From the NCBI GenBank assembly GCA_036513515.1, contig DATBYW010000327.1, forward strand, positions 1-6,165: a DNA stretch of 6,165 bases. The letters run 5' to 3'. Both the position numbers and the translations under genes were made by a program. A model generated the notes under the pieces. The model did not search any database, was not told the origin of the DNA, and saw nothing but the letters and a program-made list of their open reading frames with translations. This document shows, piece by piece, positions 1 to 5,335 of the stretch. Each line of letters starts with the position of its first letter. The stretch's first letter is position 1. Origin of the DNA: Nephthysia sp036513515 (lineage in GTDB: Bacteria; Chloroflexota; Dormibacteria; Dormibacterales; Dormibacteraceae).

Positions 1-99
1 CGGCCCACGCTGCCGATGCGAGGAGGCGGCACCGGCGAGTTCCGCATGGTCGACTTCCTCACCTTCGCCCGGGTAGACCCAACCAGCCGCGGCCAGTAG
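1..99 (+). CDS. C-terminal end of an unidentified protein (partial, 5' end outside window)
   Basis: Frame 1 is open from the first base to a TAG at 97-99, giving 32 residues that include the stretch GGGTGEFRMVDFLTFARV. Nearly all codons end in G or C, as in the confident genes of this window, while frame 2 meets a stop earlier and frame 3 reads as an Arg/His/Pro-rich sequence typical of a shadow frame. This supports a real gene entering from the left, but 32 residues are too few to name a family and I do not recognise one. The next gene on the same strand starts about 150 bases later behind its own promoter-like sequence, so the two are probably not one operon. Confidence 0.5.
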   Translation, partial: RPTLPMRGGGTGEFRMVDFLTFARVDPTSRGQ

Positions 100-196
100 A
101 CCTCAAAGCGCCGGTCGTTACACCCTGAACAGCCTGCATAGGCGCTGATGTCGAGGGGAAACTGTGAGCGCTTGCTCTGACTGAGACGAGGGAGTG

Positions 197-226
197 TTGA
201 CTTGTTTGCGCCCATTTCAAGACAAT
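197..226 (+). promoter_or_regulatory. Candidate sigma-70-type promoter for the small membrane protein gene
   Basis: A TTGACT box (197-202, five of six matches to TTGACA) is followed after 18 bases by GACAAT (221-226, four of six matches to TATAAT). The segment is visibly less GC-rich than its surroundings. A transcript starting about seven bases downstream, near 233, would exclude the ATG at 225 and leave the ATG at 252 as the start of the next gene. The -10 is weak, so this is a prediction. Confidence 0.45.
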
Positions 227-251
227 GACACCTGGGCGAGTAGCCCCGACA

Positions 252-548
252 ATGAGCGAGCCTCGATTCAGTGACGACAGACAGTGGTGGTGGAATGGAC
301 GCGAGTGGGTTCCTTCCAACCAGGCTCCAACCCCGCCGCCGCCGCCGCAGTACGAGGGCAACCCGCCAGCTCGACGTGGGGCGAACGCAGGTATGACTGG
401 GTTCGGTGCAGGGCTCGGAACAGTCGGCGGAATCGGAGTCGGCTGCCTCGCTGTAGGTTGCCTGCTACCGATCCTGGTGTTGATGGCCTTCGCCGTCTGC
501 AGTGGCGTTATAGGTGGCCTTACCAGCTATCCCGCGCCTACTCCTTGA
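252..548 (+). CDS. Small single-helix membrane protein with Trp-rich N-terminal motif (hypothetical)
   Basis: The protein has 98 residues in three parts. Residues 6-22 carry the motif FSDDRQWWWNGREWVPS, similar in style to the short Trp/Gly 'WWDGxxW' motifs (as in DUF2510-like segments) at the N-termini of many actinobacterial membrane proteins. Residues 25-42 are a Pro-rich linker with five consecutive prolines. From about residue 47 a Gly-rich stretch leads into one hydrophobic helix (about 58-89) with three Cys (65, 70, 83), then a short Pro-rich tail. It is probably a membrane protein with the Trp motif on the cytoplasmic side, because there is no cleavable signal peptide. The start at 252 is preferred over the in-frame ATG at 225 because the predicted promoter lies across 225; neither has a good Shine-Dalgarno. 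No function can be assigned. The gene converges on the - strand gene ending at 627. Confidence 0.6.
   Translation: MSEPRFSDDRQWWWNGREWVPSNQAPTPPPPPQYEGNPPARRGANAGMTGFGAGLGTVGGIGVGCLAVGCLLPILVLMAFAVCSGVIGGLTSYPAPTP
333..347 (+). repeat. (CCG)5 trinucleotide run within the small membrane protein gene
   Basis: Five uninterrupted CCG codons encode Pro28-Pro32 in the linker of the small membrane protein. Such a run can change length by slippage without breaking the frame; the linker position suggests length changes would be tolerated. Confidence 0.8.
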
Positions 549-626
549 CCGTAGACGACGCCGATACCGCGGGCGCTGAAGACCCTGAGAAAAATACAAT
601 CGGGTGATCATTGCCTGTCGGCGTTG

Positions 627-1079
627 TCAAGCCAGCCACTCTCCGTTGCGCATCACATCACGGCCCTCAAGTTCGTCGTACCCGCGATAGGCCTGCACGC
701 GCACCGGTCGGAGACGGAAAAATGCCCAGTCCTCCCCGATCTGTCGGGGATCCCAGCCAACCGCATTTGCGAATCCGTCCGCCAGCAGCGAGTCGGCCTG
801 GCTCACCCCTACGCGGTCGTCCACCGTCGCATCGACCATGATCACGTCGTCGGGAGACCCGATGGCCAGGCGCGCCAGCCGGATTGAAACGAGATTGCGT
901 GCAGATCTGCTTCCGTTAGTGGTTGCGATGGTGACTCTGCTGCCGTCCCACCAGGAGGAGACGGCGATGAGGTGTGGCCTGCCGGAGGCGTCCGCAGTCG
1001 CCAGCCATACGTCATGGTTATTGTCCATCGCGGTAAGGACGTCAGCCTTCCTCTGCTCCGCTCCCCGTAAGTCGCCCAC
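627..1079 (-). CDS. Pyridoxamine 5'-phosphate oxidase/FDOR split-barrel family protein
   Basis: This is a 150-residue protein of the split beta-barrel flavin/F420-binding superfamily. The family hallmark is the N-terminal helix RKADVLTAM (about 10-18), then VWLATADASGRPHLIAVSSW (24-43), the usual '(W/F)LAT...DGRPH' strand-turn-strand, then a WDG turn and a SARNL segment (59-63) where relatives bind cofactor phosphate. Family members bind FMN, F420, flavin or haem and are oxidoreductases or ligand-binding proteins in the cytoplasm; the cofactor cannot be fixed from sequence alone. I chose the GTG at 1079 because an AAAGGAG Shine-Dalgarno lies 11 bases upstream. The frame stays open to an alternative GTG at 1127 without a good site, and an ATG at 1028 would remove part of the conserved first helix. 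The stop is TGA at 627-629, converging with the small membrane protein gene. It is distantly similar to the FDOR protein at 2055-2579. Confidence 0.8.
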   Translation of the reverse strand: MGDLRGAEQRKADVLTAMDNNHDVWLATADASGRPHLIAVSSWWDGSRVTIATTNGSRSARNLVSIRLARLAIGSPDDVIMVDATVDDRVGVSQADSLLADGFANAVGWDPRQIGEDWAFFRLRPVRVQAYRGYDELEGRDVMRNGEWLA

Positions 1080-1090
1080 TCTGCGCCAAT

Positions 1091-1097
1091 CTCCTTT
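1091..1097 (-). promoter_or_regulatory. Shine-Dalgarno deciding the GTG start of the split-barrel gene
   Basis: On the - strand AAAGGAG stands 11 bases before the GTG at 1079. It is the best ribosome-binding site near any of the three candidate starts, and it falls inside the longer reading frame that begins at 1127, which argues against that longer start. Confidence 0.55.
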
Positions 1098-1155
1098 CGC
1101 TAGCTTGGTGACCGCTGCGCGGAGCACATCCCATCCGAGCGGCGTCCCTTCTGTC

Positions 1156-1344
1156 TTACGCTAGTGTCCTGGCCCATTGAAACCTTTCGGTTTCGCCTTG
1201 ATCAGTATCTCGGTCGAACATTCGGCGGCCCATCACATAGGCACCGGTCGCCGCCTCCAACTCCGCGATGAGTTCGGAGTTGGCGTTGTGCTCCTGTGGA
1301 TGCCGCTCACCTTTCAGTCGGAGCCGGCCACGGATTCTCGACAC
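1156..1344 (-). pseudogene. Remnant of a dihydrofolate reductase/RibD C-terminal-like family gene
   Basis: The open stretch encodes 62 residues. In its middle, ELIAELEAATGAYVMGRRMF matches the well-known segment of the RibD C-terminal/'dihydrofolate reductase family' proteins in which a helix leads into a strand and the conserved GRRMF/GRRTF turn that contacts NADPH. Intact members are usually around 180-220 residues, with an N-terminal 'SLDG' strand before and most of the substrate fold after this segment. Here the N-terminal part is not recognisable: the frame is closed by a TGA about 30 bases before the first possible start, a GTG at 1344. The C-terminal part is lost directly after MFD, where about 18 unrelated residues run to a TAA. 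I infer a decayed fragment rather than a functional short gene. The recognisable part spans roughly 1215-1300. The 327 bases between the two flanking genes hold nothing else I can support except the hairpin at 1179-1194. Confidence 0.55.
1179..1194. repeat. Perfect 6-bp inverted repeat with 4-base loop
   Basis: GAAACC-TTTC-GGTTTC on the + strand; on the - strand the loop reads GAAA, a GNRA-type tetraloop, so the - strand transcript would form the more stable hairpin. No T-run follows on either strand, so it is not a classical intrinsic terminator. It sits about 20 bases beyond the point where the DHFR-like homology ends, so it may mark a junction or the end of a lost insertion. The stem is short and chance cannot be excluded. 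Confidence 0.5.
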
Positions 1345-1406
1345 GGGCGTTGGGCGGTCGTCTTGGGGTGCTCAGCGGCTGACCGGCCCCGCGTTCGAGG
1401 CCGACG

Positions 1407-1922
1407 CTACGTCCTGATTTCGTGGTCCTCGAACCTGAAACGGAACGGGCCGGTGCCAGGGATGAACGCCTGCATCAGCGCCTCCTCCGCTTGGACCGTG
1501 TGCTGGAGGTCGTGCGCGGCCCAGGTATTCAGCACGACGCGCAGTGCGACCATGCCGTACTCGGGATGCCGGCTGCTGCGCTCCAGGTCGGCCGGTGTCA
1601 GGTCACTCAGTACGGCCAGGTTCTCGTCGCGCTCGGCCGCGAGTGACATCGCGACTTCCCGCGGCGTGCGCTCAGGATCGGGATCGCGCGACTCGCCCGG
1701 GTCGAAGGCGGCCAGGTCGCGCCCTGCAAGGATGGCGCGCAGACGTGCGCCGAACACGACGCGCTCCGTCAGGAGCAGGTGGTTCAGGCAGTCAGCCGCC
1801 GACCACTCGCCGGCGGCAGGCGGGCGCTGAAGCAGCTCCTCAGGTGCGGTCTCGACCAGGCTCTGCCAGCGCTCTGCGGTGGTCGAGAGCAGGCGGGTGG
1901 CGGAATCGAGGACGTCGGTCAT
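1407..1922 (-). CDS. DinB family (DinB/YfiT-like) putative metal-dependent protein
   Basis: This is a 171-residue protein of the DinB/YfiT four-helix-bundle superfamily, which includes mycothiol- and bacillithiol-dependent transferases and many uncharacterised stress-associated proteins. The N-terminal helix (2-26) is followed by GEWSAADCLNHLLLTERV (38-55), which gives His48 of the family's metal-binding triad; WAAHDLQH (134-141) supplies the other two, His137 and His141, in the usual HxxxH arrangement. All three ligands are present, so a metal site (Zn or Ni in known members) is likely intact. Length is normal for the family. The reaction and thiol partner cannot be read from the sequence. 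The ATG at 1922 gives the natural family N-terminus; no strong Shine-Dalgarno precedes it. It is divergent from the FDOR gene at 2055 across 132 bases and is followed downstream by the DHFR remnant. Confidence 0.85.
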   Translation of the reverse strand: MTDVLDSATRLLSTTAERWQSLVETAPEELLQRPPAAGEWSAADCLNHLLLTERVVFGARLRAILAGRDLAAFDPGESRDPDPERTPREVAMSLAAERDENLAVLSDLTPADLERSSRHPEYGMVALRVVLNTWAAHDLQHTVQAEEALMQAFIPGTGPFRFRFEDHEIRT

Positions 1923-2031
1923 CCGCCCATGATGTCAGGATCGCGGACACGACCGGCGGCGCGGCACCGCGTAGGCGGCTCAGGCTGCTAACAGGCCTTG
2001 GTGGGAGGAGTCCCGCCCGCGGCCGGCGCCT

Positions 2032-2037
2032 TAGACT
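2032..2037 (+). promoter_or_regulatory. Candidate -10 box for the FDOR-B-like gene in the divergent region
   Basis: TAGACT fits the TANNNT pattern of actinobacterial -10 boxes and ends 17 bases before the ATG at 2055, giving a very short leader. No convincing -35 hexamer lies at the normal distance. The 132-base region 1923-2054 between the divergent DinB and FDOR genes must hold both promoters; I found no clear promoter facing DinB. Confidence 0.35.
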
Positions 2038-2054
2038 GGCCTCGAGTAAGGGGG

Positions 2055-2579
2055 ATGGATCTGGACGGTAGAAAGCCGGTGGAGGAACTCGACACAAGGT
2101 TCAGCAGCGCCGGTGCAAGCCCGACTCCGTGGCCGGCGGCGCGAGAGTTGCTGTCCGAGGCACAGGTGTTCTGGCTGTCGACTGTGCGTCCTGATGGACG
2201 TCCGCACGTCACGCCGCTGCTGTCCGTGTGGCACGACGATGCCCTGTATTTCACTACGGGCCCAACCGAACGCAAGGCCAAAAACCTTGAACAGAACCCG
2301 AACTGCGTGCTCACAACCGGACGTAACGGACTCGATGACGGCCTGGACCTCGTGGTCGAAGGTACGGCCGCGAAGGTCAGCGACGAGGCAGAACTGCGAC
2401 ACGTTGCAGATACCTACGAGTCGAAGTACGGGCCCCACTTCACGGCACCCGAAGGCACGTGGTTCGGTCTCGGCGACGCTATCCGCGGCGGCAACGTCCT
2501 GGTCTACCGGGTCAGTCCTACGACCGCCTTCGGTTTCGGCAAGGGCAAGCAGTTCAGTCAGACCCGCTGGCGCTTTTAG
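2055..2579 (+). CDS. FDOR-B-like pyridoxamine 5'-phosphate oxidase family protein (likely F420 or flavin binding)
   Basis: This is a 174-residue cytoplasmic split-barrel protein. Key segments in order: FSSAGASPTPW (16-26); FWLSTVRPDGRPHVTPLLSV (39-58), the hallmark strand-turn-strand; LYFTTGPTERKAKNL (64-78), with the basic ERKAKN stretch expected to bind cofactor phosphate; CVLTTG (84-89); VVEG (100-103); KYGP (124-127); and the C-terminal TTAFGFGKG...FSQTRWRF. The arrangement matches the actinobacterial flavin/deazaflavin oxidoreductase B type, whose studied members use F420 to reduce quinones, biliverdin or other substrates. The substrate here is unknown. The ATG at 2055 is preferred: upstream the frame stays open only to a TTG at 1998 and that extension contains a rare TTA codon and no family similarity. 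A G-rich run directly abuts the ATG, too close to act as a normal ribosome-binding site. It converges on the response regulator gene with 33 bases between. Confidence 0.85.
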   Translation: MDLDGRKPVEELDTRFSSAGASPTPWPAARELLSEAQVFWLSTVRPDGRPHVTPLLSVWHDDALYFTTGPTERKAKNLEQNPNCVLTTGRNGLDDGLDLVVEGTAAKVSDEAELRHVADTYESKYGPHFTAPEGTWFGLGDAIRGGNVLVYRVSPTTAFGFGKGKQFSQTRWRF

Positions 2580-2582
2580 TGC

Positions 2583-2607
2583 GTCGCGACTCCGGCTGAG
2601 CGGCGAC
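2583..2607. terminator. Weak possible hairpin between convergent genes
   Basis: GTCG (2583-2586) pairs with CGAC (2604-2607), and inside it CCG (2592-2594) pairs with CGG (2601-2603) around a six-base loop, leaving a five-base bulge. It lies in the 33-base gap between two convergent stop codons, the right place for a bidirectional terminator, but the stem is interrupted and no T-run follows. Confidence 0.2.
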
Positions 2608-2612
2608 CTCCA

Positions 2613-3296
2613 TCAGCCTTTACCGGCAGCGCCGCGGTCCAGGAAGGCGAGGACCGCACCGACCCGCCGGTGGACCTCAGTCTCCTGGGAGAGGCCCAGC
2701 TTGGAGAAGATCACCGTCAGATGCTTCTCCACTGCAGAGTCAGAGAGGTGCAGGGTTCGGGCGATGCTTGCATTCGTGCGCCCCTCGGCCACCTCTCGCA
2801 AGACGTCCAGTTCGCGTGGGGTCAGGTCGGCGAGGGGCGAGGTAGCCATTCGAGCGCGATGCCGGACCAGCGCCTCGACCACTTGTGAGTCGATCACGGA
2901 GCGGCCGGCGCGCACCTCGCGCAGCGCCCGCACCAGCTCGTCGGGGTCGGCGACGCGGTCCTTCAGCAGGTAGGCCAGCCCACCCGTGCCGTTCTTGAGC
3001 AGCTCGAAAGCGTAGGTGTCATCCGCATGCTGTGACAGCACGACCACGCCCACCTCCGGATACCTGGACCGGATTTCGTGGGCGGCCTCTATGCCCTCCA
3101 TCTGGTGGCCGGGGGGCATCCGGATGTCCGTCACGATGGCGTCCGGCTTGAGTCTCGCGACCGAGTCCATCAGCTCAGCCGCGGTCCCCACGGCGGCGAT
3201 CACCTCGACCTCGCCAGTGTCCTCCAGGACTCGGCGCGCGCCCTCGCGCACCAGGTAGTTGTCCTCGGCAATTACCACGCGCAAGCGATCAGGCAT
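2613..3296 (-). CDS. NarL/FixJ-family response regulator (REC + LuxR-type HTH)
   Basis: This is a 227-residue transcription regulator, the likely partner of the upstream kinase. Residues 4-120 form the receiver domain: acidic pair Glu11-Asp12, phosphoacceptor Asp57 in VTDIRMPP, switch Ser88, and Lys112 in YLLKD. After a linker, residues 155-217 form the LuxR/GerE DNA-binding domain, with LTPRELDVLREVAEGRTNAS (158-177) and the recognition-helix region LSDSAVEKHLTVIFSKLGL (184-202). All phosphorylation residues are present. It starts at the ATG at 3296, which overlaps the kinase stop by eight bases (ATGCCTGA) and has GAAGG seven bases upstream; a longer start at 3344 would add residues unlike any receiver domain. 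The overlap implies translational coupling and co-transcription with the kinase. Its regulon is unknown; self-regulation or control of the divergent DUF998 gene is possible. Confidence 0.93.
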   Translation of the reverse strand: MPDRLRVVIAEDNYLVREGARRVLEDTGEVEVIAAVGTAAELMDSVARLKPDAIVTDIRMPPGHQMEGIEAAHEIRSRYPEVGVVVLSQHADDTYAFELLKNGTGGLAYLLKDRVADPDELVRALREVRAGRSVIDSQVVEALVRHRARMATSPLADLTPRELDVLREVAEGRTNASIARTLHLSDSAVEKHLTVIFSKLGLSQETEVHRRVGAVLAFLDRGAAGKG

Positions 3297-5202
3297 GCAA
3301 GGACCTTCGGGCCGGCAGCTTAGCCACGACGCGGGTGCCGCCATTAGGCCCGCTACTTACGCTCAGGCTCCCCCCCAGGGCCTCGACACGGTCGCGCAGG
3401 CCGTCAAGCCCCGACAACCGCACGGCCCCCGCTTCGAAGCCGTGTCCTTGATCGCTCACCTCCACTACTAGACTGCTCTCTGCCTCTACCAAGCGCACCG
3501 TGGCGCCGTCAGCACCAGCATGCTTCATCACGTTGGAGAGCGCCTCGCTGACCACAAAGTACGCGGCGCCCTCGACCTCCTGCGAATAGCGGGCTTGATC
3601 CAGATTCCCTGCGTCCAGATCGATTGCGATCGGCAGGTGCGCCGCACGGGCCTCGATGGCCTTGACCAGCCCCCGATCACCGAGAACCGGAGGATGGATG
3701 CCCCTGACAAGCTCGCGCAGATCGTTGAGCGCCTGTCGCGTCTCCTCCTGCAACTCGAGCAGAGTCGCGTCCACCGCGGCCGGCTCCCGTACGGCTTTTG
3801 TCCGAGCGATGCGTATCTTCGCCAGGATCGCCACCAGCTCCTGCTGCACGCCATCGTGGAGATCCCGTTCGATGCGGCGCCGCTCGGTCTCCTGGGCCTG
3901 CACGATCCTCGCCGGCAGCCTCGAGTTGCGAATGGCGAGAGCCGCTTGCCTGCCAAGGGTGGCGAGCAGCTCCTCATCTGCAGCGCCGAACCGGCCTTCC
4001 ACCTTGCCGCCGCACTCGATGGCGCCGAGCAGCTCGCTGCCGTGCACGAGCGGCACGACCGCCTCGGCGTATCCGGGCTCGTCCAGTCCGATCCCGTCAG
4101 CCCCCACGGCCTCGAAGGACCGACCGACATGCAGCGAGACCCTGGACCACCTCACACCCAGCCCGAGCCGCACACTGGTCGCGACCCGGCGGGCCAGGTC
4201 CGGCATATCGAAACTGCTGTCGAGCGAAGCGCCCAGCTGCCGCAGAAGCTCGTATCGCGTGAGTCTCTCGCCATAGACAAGGCGGTCGGCCAGCGTCTCC
4301 AACCAGCGCCGCGCCGGCTGGAAAAACAAGGTGGCCCCGATCGTCACCAGCACAGCAATTCCGACCTTCCACCTTTGTCCTGCCGCGAGACCGGCGCCTA
4401 CTGCCAGGCCCAGGTAGGCAAGCGCGATGGCGAGCCAGAGCACGCCATACACCAACGAACGGCGGAGGACCAGGTCGATGTCGAGCAGTCGATGGCGCAG
4501 GAGGGCGATCGCCACCGAGACCGGGACCAGAGGCCCGAGGGTCCAGTTGCCCACAGTAGCCAGCCAGGCCGGGGCCAGCCTGTAGACGGCGAGCTGGCCC
4601 GTGACCGGCACGGCAGCATTGAGCACGGCTGCCAGCATCGGCCACTTGATCTGCTGTCGCTGCTCCGCCGGGGAGCGCCGATAGCGAAGCGCAACCAGAA
4701 CCGGCGCGACCAGCACGAAGAGCGGCAGGGTGAGCAGCGGACCGATCCAGGCCAACCAGGGAAGGTAGTAAGGACTGGTGGCGTCCGGGGGCGACGCCCA
4801 GACGAAGACCGCGTTCACGATCAGCTGCGGGAATGTCAGCAGGAGCAGCAAGGGGACTGCGGGTATCAGGGCTGCGGATATGCGGACAACCCAGCGCTCA
4901 TAGCGCCGCTGGTAGGCACCGTCGGGGAAGACGGCGAACAACCCCACCCAGGCGGCAGCGAAACCAGAGATCGCGATCTGCTCCACCGCGTTGAAGATCC
5001 AGAACCCGCTCAGCTTTCCCCTGGCGAGGTAGACAATTGTCAGCCCGAATCCAAATGCCCAGGCTGCTCCCAGGCAGAGTCCGGCCGCAAAGAGCCGGCG
5101 AGCGACCCGATGGCGCGGTCGTTTCCAGAACACGTAGACGCCGGTCACCACGGTGGCCGCGATCGGAATGCCGATCAGTCCGTGCTCGAGGACGTCCGTC
5201 AT
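3289..5202 (-). CDS. Membrane sensor histidine kinase, NarL/LiaS/DesK type (multi-TM + GAF + HisKA_3 + HATPase_c)
   Basis: This is a 637-residue two-component sensor kinase. Residues 1-295 are strongly hydrophobic, with eight to ten predicted membrane helices (near 9-26, 36-59, 72-92, 104-136, 150-174, 188-210, 219-236, 249-273, 279-295) and short loops, so the signal is probably sensed in or at the membrane; the region has no family name I can give. HRLLDIDLVLRRSLVYG (237-253) recurs in many actinobacterial kinases. Residues about 314-428 resemble a GAF domain. HisKA_3 follows: ETERRRIERDLHDGVQQELV (438-457) with phosphoacceptor His449, then RELVRGIHPPVL (496-507). The HATPase_c domain has the N-box Asn557 in SEALSNVMKHA, the G1 box DQGHGF (584-589) and the G2 segment GLDGLRDRVEALGG (598-611), all intact. 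The ATG at 5202 lacks a clear ribosome-binding site but gives a natural N-terminus. The stop overlaps the regulator start. Confidence 0.93.
   Translation of the reverse strand: MTDVLEHGLIGIPIAATVVTGVYVFWKRPRHRVARRLFAAGLCLGAAWAFGFGLTIVYLARGKLSGFWIFNAVEQIAISGFAAAWVGLFAVFPDGAYQRRYERWVVRISAALIPAVPLLLLLTFPQLIVNAVFVWASPPDATSPYYLPWLAWIGPLLTLPLFVLVAPVLVALRYRRSPAEQRQQIKWPMLAAVLNAAVPVTGQLAVYRLAPAWLATVGNWTLGPLVPVSVAIALLRHRLLDIDLVLRRSLVYGVLWLAIALAYLGLAVGAGLAAGQRWKVGIAVLVTIGATLFFQPARRWLETLADRLVYGERLTRYELLRQLGASLDSSFDMPDLARRVATSVRLGLGVRWSRVSLHVGRSFEAVGADGIGLDEPGYAEAVVPLVHGSELLGAIECGGKVEGRFGAADEELLATLGRQAALAIRNSRLPARIVQAQETERRRIERDLHDGVQQELVAILAKIRIARTKAVREPAAVDATLLELQEETRQALNDLRELVRGIHPPVLGDRGLVKAIEARAAHLPIAIDLDAGNLDQARYSQEVEGAAYFVVSEALSNVMKHAGADGATVRLVEAESSLVVEVSDQGHGFEAGAVRLSGLDGLRDRVEALGGSLSVSSGPNGGTRVVAKLPARRSLHA
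3304..3308 (-). promoter_or_regulatory. Ribosome-binding site of the response regulator inside the kinase gene
   Basis: GAAGG on the - strand lies seven bases before the regulator ATG at 3296, within the last codons of the kinase gene. It supports this start over the longer in-frame one and fits coupled translation. Confidence 0.6.
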
Positions 5203-5322
5203 GGGTAGAGATGTTGCGACGTCGGCCCTCTCGCGTCGAGCGGGCTGTCCCCAGGTCCTCCCTCCGGTTCGCCCGCCTGAAGTTCTCCGGTCCCCCGGCT
5301 ATCAGGAAAGCGGGTGCCCGAC

Positions 5323-5328
5323 TACGCT
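5323..5328 (+). promoter_or_regulatory. -10 box for a leaderless transcript of the DUF998 gene
   Basis: TACGCT matches TANNNT and is followed by exactly seven bases before the ATG at 5336, so transcription would begin at the A of the start codon, the standard actinobacterial leaderless layout. No Shine-Dalgarno precedes the ATG, which agrees. No good -35 is visible. The box lies in the 133-base divergent region 5203-5335 shared with the kinase gene, where I could not find a clear promoter facing the kinase. Confidence 0.5.
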
Positions 5329-5335
5329 GGCCGCC

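Noticed and set aside
225..251. Upstream ATG for the small membrane protein
   Set aside because: It lies within the predicted -10 region, and the nine added residues carry no motif; the ATG at 252 is better supported, though not proven.
1367..1384. Imperfect palindrome GGTGCTCAGCGGCTGACC downstream of the DinB gene
   Set aside because: The perfect core is only TCAGC-G-GCTGA, which leaves no workable loop, and there is no T-run; not convincing as a terminator or an operator.
1177..1830. 217-residue + strand open frame opposite the DinB gene and DHFR remnant
   Set aside because: Composition is Arg/Ser/Ala-rich with no recognisable motif; the - strand has a clear DinB family protein with its three metal-binding histidines.
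3520..5208. 562-residue open frame on the + strand opposite the histidine kinase
   Set aside because: It is an antisense shadow caused by high GC. Its sequence is rich in Arg, Gln, Pro, His and Asp without any domain, while the opposite strand encodes every expected kinase motif.
5153..5335. N-terminal extension of the DUF998 protein to the ATG at 5153
   Set aside because: The added 61 residues overlap the kinase gene start and are not membrane-like; a -10 box lies between 5153 and 5336, which supports the later start.
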